From Buddleja alternifolia (Eukaryota; Streptophyta; Magnoliopsida; Lamiales; Scrophulariaceae): a stretch of DNA of 64,000 nucleotides. This document shows, in pieces, positions 21,157 through 32,292 of this stretch. Location of the stretch: positions 25,641,102 through 25,705,101 of the forward strand of contig CM033402.1 in NCBI GenBank assembly GCA_019426215.1. Direction: 5' to 3'. Made by a program: the position numbers and the translations under genes. The notes below the pieces were generated by a model, which had not been told where the DNA came from, did not search any database, and saw only the letters and a list, made by a program, of their open reading frames with translations. The number at the start of each line of letters is the position of its first letter. The first letter of the stretch is position 1.

Positions 21157-23092
21157 TGACACGCTAAAAGCTAACGTGCTATAATAGCAAGTGCACTAGT
21201 CGTGTGTAGTAATAAAAGTGGACGAGAAGTCCGGATTGTCGAACCACAAGGACTTGAATTCTAGTTTAAGATTTTATAACAACAAAGATCAAAACAATAA
21301 AGGTAAAATGAGTGTGAAATGCGTAAGATAAGAACAAGGTTGAACAAATGATTTAAAACAAAATAGAAACGGAGACTAAGGCACATGCTAGGTTCAAATT
21401 GATCAATTATACTTATAAAGATTCTCGTTGAAGGATTACGCTTATATTGTTATGGTGAGAGCTCAGAGGGTAGAGAATAACCGATGTCTCGCGTATAAAC
21501 TCCTATGCTTAGATCGTGATTTCCCAAATATTCCTATCCGGAAATCTAACCACTAAACATGCATTAACGTACTAGAGTTCACTCGATTTGAATCGAACAA
21601 CTTCACCCGGGAATCTTTACCTATGTCTAGGGCAATTCCTCATTAGTTACGGGTCATGATGTGAATTTCTTGCACCCTAAGTCAATTTTCTCCCGAAATA
21701 TTAACCTAGGCATAGATTCTAACATATAGTGATCAAGTATATGCAAGATAGGCAAAAATACAAATTCACATCACATAACAATATAAGAACAACCTCAACA
21801 ATCATCTATTATAAGCATATATCACAATTTGGCCTTACATGGCCCTAGTCTTATGAATTTAGTTCATAATGGATAATATGAAAACATAAATGAATTAATA
21901 CACATGTTCATAGACATAATTGAAATGAAAAGCTATAAAAACTCCCTCAAAAGTGAATAATGATGGATCTTGAAGTTGAGCCTTCAATCCCCAAGCTCTT
22001 TTCCTTCCTCTAGTTTTCCCCTCCAAGAGTGATGAAGAATGGTGATGAATGGTGGAGAAATCAGATTAGGGGCTGCCCCCCTCTCCTCTAAGAATCTGAA
22101 ATTGATAGTGAATGATGAAGAGTATGGGTTCCCCCTCCTTTTATAGCCAAAATTCCACTAAAGTATGCATTAAGAATTCTCATTAAAGTTCCCCAATGAG
22201 AATTCCACCTAAGGTGATGCTTAAAGTTTGGCTTTTAAGATTCCAACTAGCTAAAAAATGCTGAAATTTCGGCCATTAAGAATTCCACCAAACATAACCA
22301 TGTGAAAACTTCAACAAAACACATGCATGCTGCCATTTTCTTGCTTTCCAGCGCAGTCTTAGTATTTTCTTCATACAATTCTCCACAGATCTCCAAATTG
22401 GATGATTCAAGTCCCCATGTGAAGCTAACACATAGATCTACAACTTTGAAGAAGGACATTTTGTCCAATTAGGTCTCTAAGTATACCTAAATTACGTTTC
22501 AACATGGGGGTTGTTTCTGATTTGGCGCCCATAAAGTAAATCTACCAAGAAACACACTTATGACAACCCCTCAACACATGTGCTGAATTATGGCCAAAAG
22601 TGATTCTTACCCATCATATAAGGCTGGAATTTAGGCTGAAAAAGGAGTAACATTCGGACTATCCATGCCTAGACATGACTAGGAGGGCGCTGGGGCGTAT
22701 CCTGGCACATGTACTTCTCTGTTCGGCGCAGCAATCGTATTTCCTTCACAATTATCTCTATAGACCTCCGATTTGGATGTTTCAAGTTCCCATTTGAAGC
22801 TAAGACATACATCTAAAACTTTGTATAAGGAAACGTTGTCTAAGTCGGTCTCGAAATGTACGGAATTATCGCTCGAATGTGGTAAGAGATGTATAAACCG
22901 CCTCGGTGTTGAAAAACATGCTTGAACTTGTTTTGTACATCGTTTTTCTTCCCTTTTCTTCATGTATTCTCATTTATTACCTGTATTCACTTAACACACC
23001 TATTAAATGCAAATGTGACATGATTTAAGCAATAAGTGAATCCAAATCATAAGAATTACGGTCTTAAAAACACGTAAAAACACCTCTTATCA
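21157..23092 (-). repeat. Antisense solo LTR of an Athila-related family
   Basis: It is flanked by ATACG on both sides (21152-21156 and 23093-23097) and starts TGACACGC and ends TTATCA on the plus strand. On the minus strand it begins TGATAAGAGG and ends TTTTAGCGTGTCA, like the Athila LTR ends. Its minus-strand end shares the stretch around GGTTCGACAA and CCGGACTT with the host Athila LTR. No coding sequence, PBS or PPT is inside, so it is a solo LTR of 1,936 bp. Confidence 0.88.
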
Positions 23093-23312
23093 ATACGTGA
23101 GTTTCAGTCTATAGCTCATTTTCTCTTTTGTCCTTCGTTTATTCAATCAATTCTTGCAATTTACTTTATTTGTCTTTTTTTTATTCAAAATCTAAAGCTA
23201 AAATCCAAGTCTCCGTGGTTCGACAACCCGGACTTATTTTGTCCACTTTTATTACTATCACGACTAGTACACTTGCTACCAAAGCACGTTAGGTTCTAGC
23301 GTGTCAATTTTT

Positions 23313-23330
23313 TGGCGCCGTTGTCGGGGA
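23313..23330 (+). other. Athila primer-binding site (tRNA-Asp type)
   Basis: TGGCGCCGTTGTCGGGGA lies 6 bases after the 5' LTR end. It is complementary to the 3' end of plant tRNA-Asp, with one difference from the TGGCGCCGTTGCCGGGGA I know for Athila-type elements. Confidence 0.9.
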
Positions 23331-23470
23331 CTTGTTTATTTTAGTTTTTGATTTTTTGTTTACGTTTTCATAATTCCTAGTTTGTTGTTCATCTTCTTGT
23401 TTTTCCTTTATTTTCGTATTGGTCTAATTTTTGTTTCTTGTGCTCAATTGATAGGTTTGGTTTATGGTGC

Positions 23471-24796
23471 ATGATTCGCTCATCCAACGAGCCCCTCTAC
23501 GATTTCGAGCCCGAGATTGAGCGTGTTCTTCGGGATAGTAGAAGAGCTCGAGAAATGGCACACAATCTCAATCCAAATCCGAATGGGAACTTCCCCGATA
23601 TGAATCTTCTGGAGAATAAGGAGTGGTTGCAAAATCTATTTCAAGCTATGCAACCGGCACCTCCACCGCCTCCTCCATCGGTTCGTGGTAATCAACCACC
23701 CCAGGTACACACTACACTGGGACCCGTTATCTTCCCGGATTTTGCTACTCCACATTTCCACATTTCTTCTCACATGTTCGGGATGGTTCAAGTGGAGCCT
23801 TTTTATGGTGAGTCAAGAGACTCACCTCATGACCACCTCGATCACTTCGAGAATGTGATATCTACTATGCAATTCAACCCACGAGACCTTGATGCCATCC
23901 GCCTCCGACTATTTCACTTCTCCTTGAAAGATGAGGCTACTCTTTGGTACAAGTCATTGCCCCCTCAATCAATTGGAACATGGGATGATCAAGTAGATGA
24001 GTTTCTAAACAAATTCTTCCCTCCATCAAAAATCAATGAGCTTAGAAGTGAGATTAAGGGGTTCAAACAAACAAGGAACGAGTCCTTAGCATCCGCATGG
24101 GCAAGGTACAAGGGTATGCTTCGAAAGTGTCCCGATCACAACTATACCCGAGACGAGCAACTTCAACATTTCTATAATGGAGTCCAATCTCGGATTCGAC
24201 ACCGACTCAATGCGGGAGCCGGTGGTGACCTTTTGGGCCTTGATAGTAGGACCGTGTGGACTAAGCTTGAGCAAATGGCTAGGGAGGATGAACTTTACCC
24301 CGAAGATGATGATGAGCTTTATCCACCAAATCGAAGGGTTGCTTGTGTGCAAGAGTTAAAGGAAGTGGTTGCCCCGGAATCGGAAGTTGTAGATGTAAAT
24401 TTTGTTGGGAATCATAATCGACACCAGTTGAACTTTCATGTACCCGAAAATTTTCCAAAAAGGCCTAACCCCGCACAAAACGCACAATCGGGGATCTATC
24501 AAGCTCCACGGCCACCTTTCAATAACCCACCCCCGAGGCAAGGTAATTTCAATGGACAAGGTCAAGGTCAAGGTCAAGTGCAAGTGCGACCTCCCACAAC
24601 CGATGAGAGACTCGATGCTCACATGAAGAAGTCCGATACGTCGTTCATCGAACTTCGGAGTATGATGAAGGATATGTGTATGAAGATGAAGGATTTACGA
24701 ACACAAGTGGGTCAAATCACCCAGGCGCCACCCATGCCCCTGCAAGATGAATCAGTTCGCAGTCACGCGCTCGAGCGCCCTATGTCACACGCCTAG
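23471..24796 (+). pseudogene. gag: Athila gag
   Basis: Capsid protein with the Ty3/gypsy gag domain. The ATG at 23471 (MIRSSNEPLYDFEPEIERVL) is preferred over upstream non-ATG codons. A proline-rich stretch (residues about 65-75) precedes the gag core (HLDHFENVISTMQFNPRD; LKDEATLWYKSLPPQSIGTW; FLNKFFPPSKI; YNGVQSRIRHRLNAGAGG). No CCHC knuckle is visible; the C-terminus is Pro/Gln/Gly-rich. The frame ends at a TAG (24794-24796) lying inside a CGCCTAGGCGCC palindrome and continues open in the same frame into protease. The stop is therefore either a C-to-T change of CAG or a read-through site. Confidence 0.85.
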
Positions 24797-25798
24797 GCGC
24801 CACCTCCTGTTTCACCCAGTTTTAATTCCTCAACTCCAACGCCTTCTCCTCCTATCGAGGTTCGTCTCCCCTTCCCAAATGCACACAAGAAGAAGAAGGA
24901 GATGGATCCGAGCTTTCTTCGGATTTTGGCGATCCTTCGTCAGGTGAGGATTAACATTCCATTTATTGATGCCATTCTCCAAATGCCGAATTATGTGAAG
25001 TTCTTCAAAGACATACTCTCCAACAAACAGAAGTGGGAGGAAAATGAGACGGTGTGTCTCACTGAAGAATGCTCCGCCGTATTGCTCAATAAATTGCCAA
25101 CTAAACTCCAAGATCCCGGGAGCCTCACAATCCCGTGCACAATTGGGTCTTTATCATTCGAGAAAGTGTTATGTGACTCGGGGGCTAGCATCAATCTCTT
25201 CCCGTATTCGCTATTTAAGAAGTTAGGCCTTGGCAATCCCAAGCCGACCTCATTGAGCCTTTAACTCGCCGATCGATCAATCAAGAGGCCTAAGGGGATA
25301 ATCGAAGATGTTATTATCCAAGTCGACAAGTTTTATTTCCCGGTTGATTTTGTGGTCCTTGATATGGAAAAAGATGTGGAGGTGCCATTAATCCTAGGGA
25401 GACCATTCCTAGCCACGGGTAAGGCGGTGATTGACATTGCTAATGGTAAGATAACTTTGAATGTGGGCGACGACAAGGTTACCTTTGATGTCTACAAAGT
25501 CCTCAAACACCCTCTTGATCATGACTCGTGTTTTTGAATTGATACGTTTGACCCGTTGATTGTTAAGTTTTTGCAGGGCAATACGATTGAAAATTCATTC
25601 AAACGGGATCTTATGAACTCCATACAAGTGGACTCAGAGAGTGATGATCAAGTGGAAAGCGTTCTAAGCTTGGAATGCAAATCTTCCTATCATTCGAGAG
25701 GCTTCAACAAAGTTGATAGATCATTGTCGGGAGTCACTCGCCCATCTATTGAAGAACCCCCTTCTCTCAAACTCAACCCCTCCCCTCCCACCTTAAAT
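24797..25798 (+). pseudogene. pol: Athila protease region
   Basis: It continues the gag frame past the TAG. A linker leads to FIDAILQMPNYVKFFKDIL and then the aspartic protease motif LCDSGASINLFPYSLF near 25169-25216, with the catalytic D-S-G intact. A TAA at 25262-25264 interrupts it. The flap half follows (EVPLILGRPFLATG near 25378), and a TGA at 25535-25537 ends it. A further open piece (25556-25810) carries the linker to RT, after which the frame shifts by one base near 25800. The protease would mature Gag-Pol; this copy cannot make it in one piece. Confidence 0.85.
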
Positions 25799-25800
25799 AT

Positions 25801-27286
25801 GTGTACTTAAACGATGATGAGACACTACCATTGATCATTTCTTCATCTCTTTCAGGACCACAAGAAGAGCAACTAATGACAGTGCTGTGTTCTCACAAAC
25901 GAGCTTTTGGATGGAAAATTGCGGACATCAAAGGCATTAGTCCAGCGATATGTATGCACAAGATACTTATGGAGGACTCCGCCAAGCCTACACGCTAACC
26001 ACAACGGAGGTCAAACCCACAAATACAAGAGGTAGTAAAGAAGGAAGTGATAAAATTGCTCGATTCAGCTATAATCTATCCTATTTCTAATAGTGCGTGG
26101 GTGAGCCCTACTCAAGTGGTGCCCAAGAAAGGGGGGATAATGGTAATTGAGAATGCAAATAATGAATTGATCCCAACTCGTATGCTTAACGGGTGGCGTG
26201 CGTGTATCGATTACCGTAAATTGAATGATGCCACCCGTAAGGATCATTTCCCCCTCCCTTTTATTGACCAAATGCTTGAAAGATTAGTCGGGCATGATTT
26301 CTATTGTTTTCTCGATGGTTACTCCGGCTATAATCAAATTGCCATAGATCCCGAGGACCAAGAGAAAACCACTTTCACTTGTCCTTGTGGCACATTTGCT
26401 TATAGAAGGATGCCATTTGGCTTGTGTAATGCCCCGGCCACCTTTCAAAGATGCATGATGGCAATTTTTCATGATATGGTTGAAAATTTCCTCGAAATTT
26501 TTATGGACGACTTTTCTGTGTTCGGAACAACTTTTGATACATGTCTTGCTCATTTGAATAATGTGCTAAAACGCTGTGAGGAAACCAACCTTGTTTTGAA
26601 TTGGGAAAAATGTCATTTAATGGTCCGGGAGGGAATTGTGCTTGGCCACAAGATCTCTCAAAAAAGGATCGAAGTGGACCAAGCCAAGATTGAGGTCATA
26701 GAAAAACTTCCCCCGCCCACTTCGGTCAAAGCCGTTCGGAGTTTTCTCGGGCATGCTGGTTTCTATAGGCGATTTATCTTGAACTTCTCTAAAATTGCGA
26801 AACCTTTGTCTAATTTGCTTGTCAAGGATGCACTGTTTGATTTCAATTCTTCTTGTATGTAGGCCTTCCTCGCTTTGAAGGAACGTTTGGTCTCCACCCC
26901 TATCATGTCACCCCCCGATTGGAGCTTACCATTCGAGTTAATGTGTGATGCGAGTGACACCCCAGTTGGAGCGGTCCTTGGCCAAAGAAAGGAAAAGGTA
27001 TTTCGCACCATTTACTATGCTAGTAAAACTCTTAACGACGCACAATTGAAGTATGCCACCACGGAAAAGGAGTTACTAGCCATAGTATTTTCATTCGACA
27101 AATTCCACTCTTACCTCGTGCTAAACAAAGTGCTAGTTTACACCGATCATTCAGCCTTAAATATTTGCTTGACAAAAAAGATGCCAAACTAAGACTCCTT
27201 AGGTGGATTTTGTTACTACAAGAATTTGATTTAGAGATAAAAGATAAGAAAGGCACCGAGAATGTAGTAGCCGACCACCTCTCATG
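25801..27286 (+). pseudogene. pol: Athila reverse transcriptase and RNase H
   Basis: RT begins near 25801 (DDETLPLIISSSLSGPQEE), has a TAA at 25996 and is open from 26047 to 26862. Motifs are RACIDYRKLNDATRKDHFPL, FLDGYSGYNQIAIDPED, MPFGLCNAPATFQRCM and the catalytic FMDDFSVFG (near 26503), the Athila form of YxDD. A TAG at 26860-26862 precedes RNase H (ELMCDASDTPVGAVLG near 26935; [13 protein letters not shown] near 27052; YTDHSAL near 27138). Near 27173 a run of six A shifts the frame by one; the correct frame continues with the conserved ADHLS end near 27271. Confidence 0.9.
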
Positions 27287-28012
27287 ATTAGAGCTAGTGA
27301 ATGATCTGTTAGATGAGACACCGATTCGTGAGGAATTCCCGGATGAACACCTCCTTGCTATTTCTGACAATATTTCACCTTGGTATGCTAACTTTGCCAA
27401 TTACATTGTTACGGGCCTCCTTCCCCCAGATATCACTTTTCATCAAAAGAAGAAATTTCTATTTGATGTGAAGCAATATCTATGGGAAGAACCCTTTCTA
27501 TTCAAAGTTTGTGCAAATGGCTTAATTCGACGTTGCATACCCGAAACGGAAGTGAATTCTATCCTTTCTCATTGTCATGATATGGTGGTGGGTGGCCACT
27601 TTGGGCCCTCCAAAACGGTAGCTAAGATCCTCCAATTAGGTTTCTTCTGGCCTACTCTTATTAAAGATGCATATCATTATGTCAAATCATTTGATCGATG
27701 TCAACGAATGGGGAACATCTCTAAACGTCATGAAACACCTTTAAATATCATGTTAGAGTGTGAGTTGTTCGATGTATGGGGTATGGACTTTATGGGCCCT
27801 TTCCCCAGTTCTTGTTCAAACAAATACATCCTTGTTGCGGTAGACTATGTCTCCAAATGGGTGGAAGCCATGGCCTCGCCCACTAATGATGCTCGGGTAG
27901 TCACTCATTTTCTAAAGAAGCATATTTTTACTCGATTTGGAACTCCCCGAGCCATCATTAGTGACAGGGGCACCCACTTTTGCAACAAATAGTTCGAGCT
28001 TTTAATGAACAA
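27287..28012 (+). pseudogene. pol: Athila integrase, N-terminal and core part
   Basis: Open from 27297 to 27992. The zinc-binding region shows [16 protein letters not shown] (near 27571), but the first cysteine of the usual C-D-R-C is changed (SFDRCQRMG near 27688), so the HHCC finger is damaged. Core acidic residues are in GMDFMGPF (near 27781) and [11 protein letters not shown] (near 27957). A TAG at 27991 (probably from CAG) ends the frame just before the antisense solo LTR inserted after 28012. The left TSD AACAA is 28008-28012. Confidence 0.88.
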
Positions 28013-29472
28013 TGACACGCGAAATCCTAGCAAGTATACTAGGTCGTGCAAAGTAATAAAGTGGACTTTTTAGCCCGGGGTGTATCGTCTCCACAGGGAC
28101 AATTGGATTCAATGCTCGTAATTGCTATATTATCTAACTCTAAGCTAAATCAAATTATAAGATGATGGTTGATTATACTATGAAAATAATCAAAGACAAC
28201 TATGTGATAAACAAGATAATAAATCGAATGGAAAGAGGTGATTGGGTTATGATCCTACTATGTTCTATTCTATGTTCATGAACTCTCAATTATCCGGATT
28301 TTTAGAACGCTCTTGTTATGGCGAAACCCCCTAATGTATTTATTATTCAATCTCTTGAAATAACAAGCCTATACTAGTTAACAAATTCCTATATCTCTAT
28401 AGTGAAGATTGAATTAACTAACATGCATTTAGGTTCAAAGGAATTCCTTGCTTACGAAGATCCTACATTCAATCGAGTCATCTTATCACAAAAAGCCACA
28501 CAACGCAATCGATTCTATCTCTAGTCAATTGTTACGTTATGATGTTTGATTTTTCGATCTCCCTTTATCTATCTCCTCTCGGTCTCAAGACAAAGCATTA
28601 TATCAAACACATGGTGATCATTCATGTGAAAGCATTAAGCATAAAATCAAACATGTAACAAGAATGTAATAAATCCGGAAATTAATCATTCATTAAACAC
28701 AAAACATCACAAAATATTTACATAACCCAACCACAAAGATGCTTAGCTCATACTTACAATAACAAATGATTCAACAATTCTATAAGACATAGTTGATAAA
28801 CTAATCAAAGAGAAAGAGTTGAATTACTCCCTATTGCAAGGTGTGAATCCAAGCTTTTGATGATGAAAATGGCTCCTCAAGCTTCCTTGGGTCTTCCTAT
28901 GGCTTCCCTATGTGTTTTTAGAACAAGTGTAGCCTTTTGATAAGTGAAGAATGTGTTATAAAGACCAAAAACGGCGGATATAAAAATAGGGCAGCAGGGA
29001 ACAGTGCCGCGGTGCTGTGCCGCGGCACAAAACGTGCGAACCAATTTTTCGAAGCAAGACCGCGGTCCCGTGCCGCGGTCGTCTGATGCAAAATGCGCAG
29101 ATTTCGTATTTTAATCATAACTATCCCTACAGATATCGGATTGAGGTGATTCAAGTTGCTACGTGAAGCTAAGACAATGCTCTACAATATTGGAGAAGAA
29201 ACCTTAATCTGATTAGGCTTTTAAGTTGACGAAAATCTCGTGTCTATATGAGCATTGTGTAAAATCTTTCATCAACTATCTTCTTTTGTTTCTTTCTTCA
29301 ATTTCAAGCTCAATTTGGATCTCCTTTCTCGTCTTTCATACGTAAATCAACTTGTAACCTATAAAACAAAATCTATACCAATCAAAGCATTATGAGGGAT
29401 AAAAATTGATCAAAGTAACGATCAAATCATATTACAATGGGGCATAAAATACTGTAAAATATGGACTTATCA
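28013..29472 (-). repeat. Antisense solo LTR of a second Athila-related family, inside integrase
   Basis: It is flanked by AACAA on both sides (28008-28012 and 29473-29477), starts TGACACGC and ends TTATCA on the plus strand, 1,460 bp. Removing it and one TSD rejoins integrase in frame. A GC-rich cluster of CCGCGG palindromes (about 29008-29085) lies next to an A/T-rich TATA-like stretch (about 28978-28988 on the plus strand). It contains no genes; a short minus-strand ORF at 28918-29154 has no recognisable homology. Confidence 0.9.
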
Positions 29473-30129
29473 AACAAGTACGGGATGTGGCATAAAATTT
29501 CGACCCCATACCACCCGCAAACGAGTGGCCTAGTGGAGGTTTCAAATAGGGAGATTAAGCGCATCTTAGAAAATACGGTCAATGCATTAAGAAAGGATTG
29601 GTCCCTTAAGTTAGATGATGCTCTTTGGGCTTATAGGACCGCCTATAAAACCCCAATTGGCATGTCCCCGTATCGTCTTGTTTTTGGCAAAACATGTCAC
29701 TTGCCCGTTGAGCTTAAGCATCGTGCCTTTTGGGCCATCAAGTTTCTGAATTTTAACTCTCAACATGTAGGTACACAACGTTTGCTACAACTCAACGAGC
29801 TTGAAGAATGGCGTCACCTCGCTTATGAAAATGCAAAACTCTATAAGGAGCGTACCAAAATGTGGCATGACAAGCATATCCTCCCCCGGGAGTTCCATAA
29901 GGGAGAGAGGGTGTTACTATACAGCTCTCGACTCCGACTCTTCCCCGGGAAGCTTAAGTCTCGATGGTTGGGCCCATTTTTTATTTCCCATGCCTATCCA
30001 TCGGGCGTCGTCGAGCTTACAACGGATAAAGAACAGACTTTCTTGACTAACGCTCAACGTTTGAAACCATATGCTAGGCTGGATGGACCGAGAGACAAAG
30101 TGTCCATCATCCTTGAGGACCCTCCATGA
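29473..30129 (+). pseudogene. pol: Athila integrase, C-terminal part
   Basis: It resumes the integrase core after the solo LTR with [20 protein letters not shown], which carries the third catalytic acid (E). The usual gypsy C-terminal part follows ([53 protein letters not shown]), ending with TGA at 30129. No chromodomain is seen, in line with Athila elements. Apart from the interruption upstream, this stretch is open. Confidence 0.9.
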
Positions 30130-31002
30130 TTTCTCGCCTTAAGTCTAGCTAACGACTCTAAACTAGCGCTTCTTGGGAGGTAACCCAAGCTTTCTTTCCG
30201 TTTCTTTTTCATTTTCTCGTGTTTTCCCGTTTGTTGCTTTATTTTCTCGCTTTAAATCCTTGTTGGTTCGTGTTTAAGTGTTTTTCTTCTTCTTTTGAAA
30301 TAGGAAATGGAAATCCTACACAACAATTGACCTACGCCCAGGCGCCGATTATACCGCGCCTAGGCGCCTAGGGATCCCAGGAGCTCACTTTGCTTCGCAT
30401 CATGGCGCCCGAGCGCCACCAAATACGCGCCCCGGTGCACATTCCCCCGCGCCCAGGCGCCACAAATTGAGTGCCTAGGCGCCGAAGGATCTCAACGCCA
30501 CGTTCAGGTACGCAGCCGTTTCCTGTACTTATGTAATTTCTTGGTCAAAACGGTCAAAATTTCTCCAAAAGCGATTTTCGGCGATCCTCTCGCTTGTTCC
30601 GGCCATCTCCACCTTTCTCCACCACCGATTTCCGCCATCACTCCTCGCCACGCAGTGGGTTCCTTACACATTCGAATTATTGCACCAATTTTCGGGGAAA
30701 AGGTTAGTTTTGGCTACCTTCTTCTTATATCTCCGATTTTAGCCAAATATTGGTGTGAATTTTGTGTTTGTGGGAAGCCATTATCATTTTGAGGATTTGG
30801 GGCATTGGCCGTGATATTTGGTGCATATTTTTTGTGAAATTTGTGGATATTGTGGTTTGTTGTTGTTGGATTGTGGGTTGATACCTGTTTGTGGAGTGTT
30901 GTTGGGTATTGTGGTTGTTGTTGTTGGGTTGGTTGAATTCGGGTAGAGTCGAGAACTTGGGATTCAATTTATGCCTTTACAACGCCCATTTGTCATTTGA
31001 AA
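30130..31002 (+). other. Spacer between Athila pol and third ORF, with GC palindrome cluster
   Basis: Non-coding. From 30340 to 30485 there are CGCCCAGGCGCC and CGCCTAGGCGCC palindromes resembling the LTR cluster upstream of the TATA box. The rest is T/G-rich, with GTTGTTG-type low complexity from 30840 to 30940. No clear TATA box is seen downstream of the cluster. A few short ORFs have no homology. Confidence 0.6.
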
Positions 31003-32292
31003 ATGCCGAAAACAACTACTAAACAGTCCAAAGGCAAGAAGAAAATAGGTAAGGGTTCCTCTAACGAGCCCGAGACTCCCTTCAATCCCCATTTTGCGGA
31101 CCCCAAAGTTCAGATTCTATGCCAGAGTTTGAGCACCCCCCGCACTCTAATTAAAGAGCACTATTTGATCATCCGGGGACAGCTCTCTATGCAAGAGTTG
31201 ATAAATTTCCATCACCTACAGTTTTTCTGCCAAAAGCCCGAGGCCATCCACCTTCCTTAGGTCCTCGAATTTTTCAGTTTAGGTGTGTATTGTGAGATTG
31301 AGACTCGAGTATGGACAGGGCCTACACTTTTGGTACGGGGTACGTAGGTCAACTATGAGTTGGGGAAGATAAGAGAGTGCATAGGTACCCCCATCCCTCA
31401 GACGTGCGAGTTCATGTCTCTATACAACGCAGGGCACCTACGGGTTAACTTATCAGACATTTTGCGGGTTATTGCACAAGAGGGTTGCGAGTGGTTGCCC
31501 GGAGATGCTCATATTCCCCATCGGGCCCTACTTCCCGTGGTAGCATTTTGGTTAGACTTCATCAGATTTAATTTGATCCCGAGTACCAACCGCTTAGAGG
31601 CTAACAAGGAAAGGGCCACCCTCATTTATGCCATTATGTCCAAGAAAGCTGTCGACTTTGCATGGGTGATTCACAAGTCCTTGGAGGACCATTTTCGGAA
31701 ATCGAAGAACGAGTTGGGGCCGCTGATCGTCAAGGAAATGGCCCAGCAAAAGGGTGATGGACCCACCAGGAAGAACCCCATCATTTTCCCGTCACTTATC
31801 ACGATTTTGTGCAAGGAGGCTAAAATTCCGTCATTTCCCATGGAGCTCCCGGTTTCCTCTCTAGCCGTGGTAGCTGATGACCCACAGGCTCCCCCACCAC
31901 AGGACACTTCCAAGAGGCCTCGCCCATCGTCGTCCCGACCTACTAGTTCTCGACAGTTCCCACAGCTGGATGCCGCCACCATTAGACAGTTGAGGAATGA
32001 GTTGAGGGCTGAGATGAGGACGGTTATGACCGACACATGTGCATACTTTCGTCAGTTTTTCATTGAGCAGGACACATTTGTCGGCCAGGGCCCGTTTGAC
32101 TATTCTACTCCTCCACCTTACCCGCGCCCCACTCCTCAGCAGCCCGAGGACGTGCCCGAGTCGGGTGCTATGATCCCTGTGGGAGGTGATGATGATGCTC
32201 CTGATGACGAGGGTAGCCCTATGCTCGATTTGGCTGATCTCGGGGGAGGAGAGGACGAGGACTATATTGACCGTTTTGGCACTGAGGATTAG
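31003..32292 (+). pseudogene. Athila third ORF ('envelope-like' position)
   Basis: The ATG at 31003 (MPKTTTKQSKGKKKIGKGSS) starts a frame with TAG stops at 31258 and near 31348 that otherwise runs to 32292. The N-terminus is Lys-rich. The middle (RALLPVVAFWLDFIRFNLIP; ERATLIYAIMSKKAVDFAWV) resembles the 'putative plant transposon protein' domain common in plant retroelement ORFs. The C-terminus is Ser/Pro-rich then acidic (GGGEDEDYIDRF). No signal peptide or membrane segment is evident, so envelope function is not supported. Function is unknown; the place matches the third ORF of Athila and Calypso elements. Confidence 0.7.

Larger units (their letters stand above)
19969..23306 (+). repeat. 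Athila 5' LTR, interrupted by a solo LTR
   Basis: It starts TGATAGGAGTCG and ends TCTAGCGTGTCA, matching the 3' LTR at 33940-35315. Removing the inserted 21157-23092 segment and one TSD leaves about 1.4 kb. A GC-rich palindrome cluster (about 20155-20390) sits immediately upstream of the TATA box. Most visible differences between the two LTRs fall in that GC block and many are C/T or G/A changes, as expected from deamination of methylated cytosines. Confidence 0.92.

Noticed and set aside
23438..32292. Endogenous pararetrovirus (caulimovirid) origin for the gypsy-type RT
   Set aside because: Integrase, paired LTRs, a tRNA-Asp PBS and a 5-bp TSD are present, and no movement protein or coat protein is seen.
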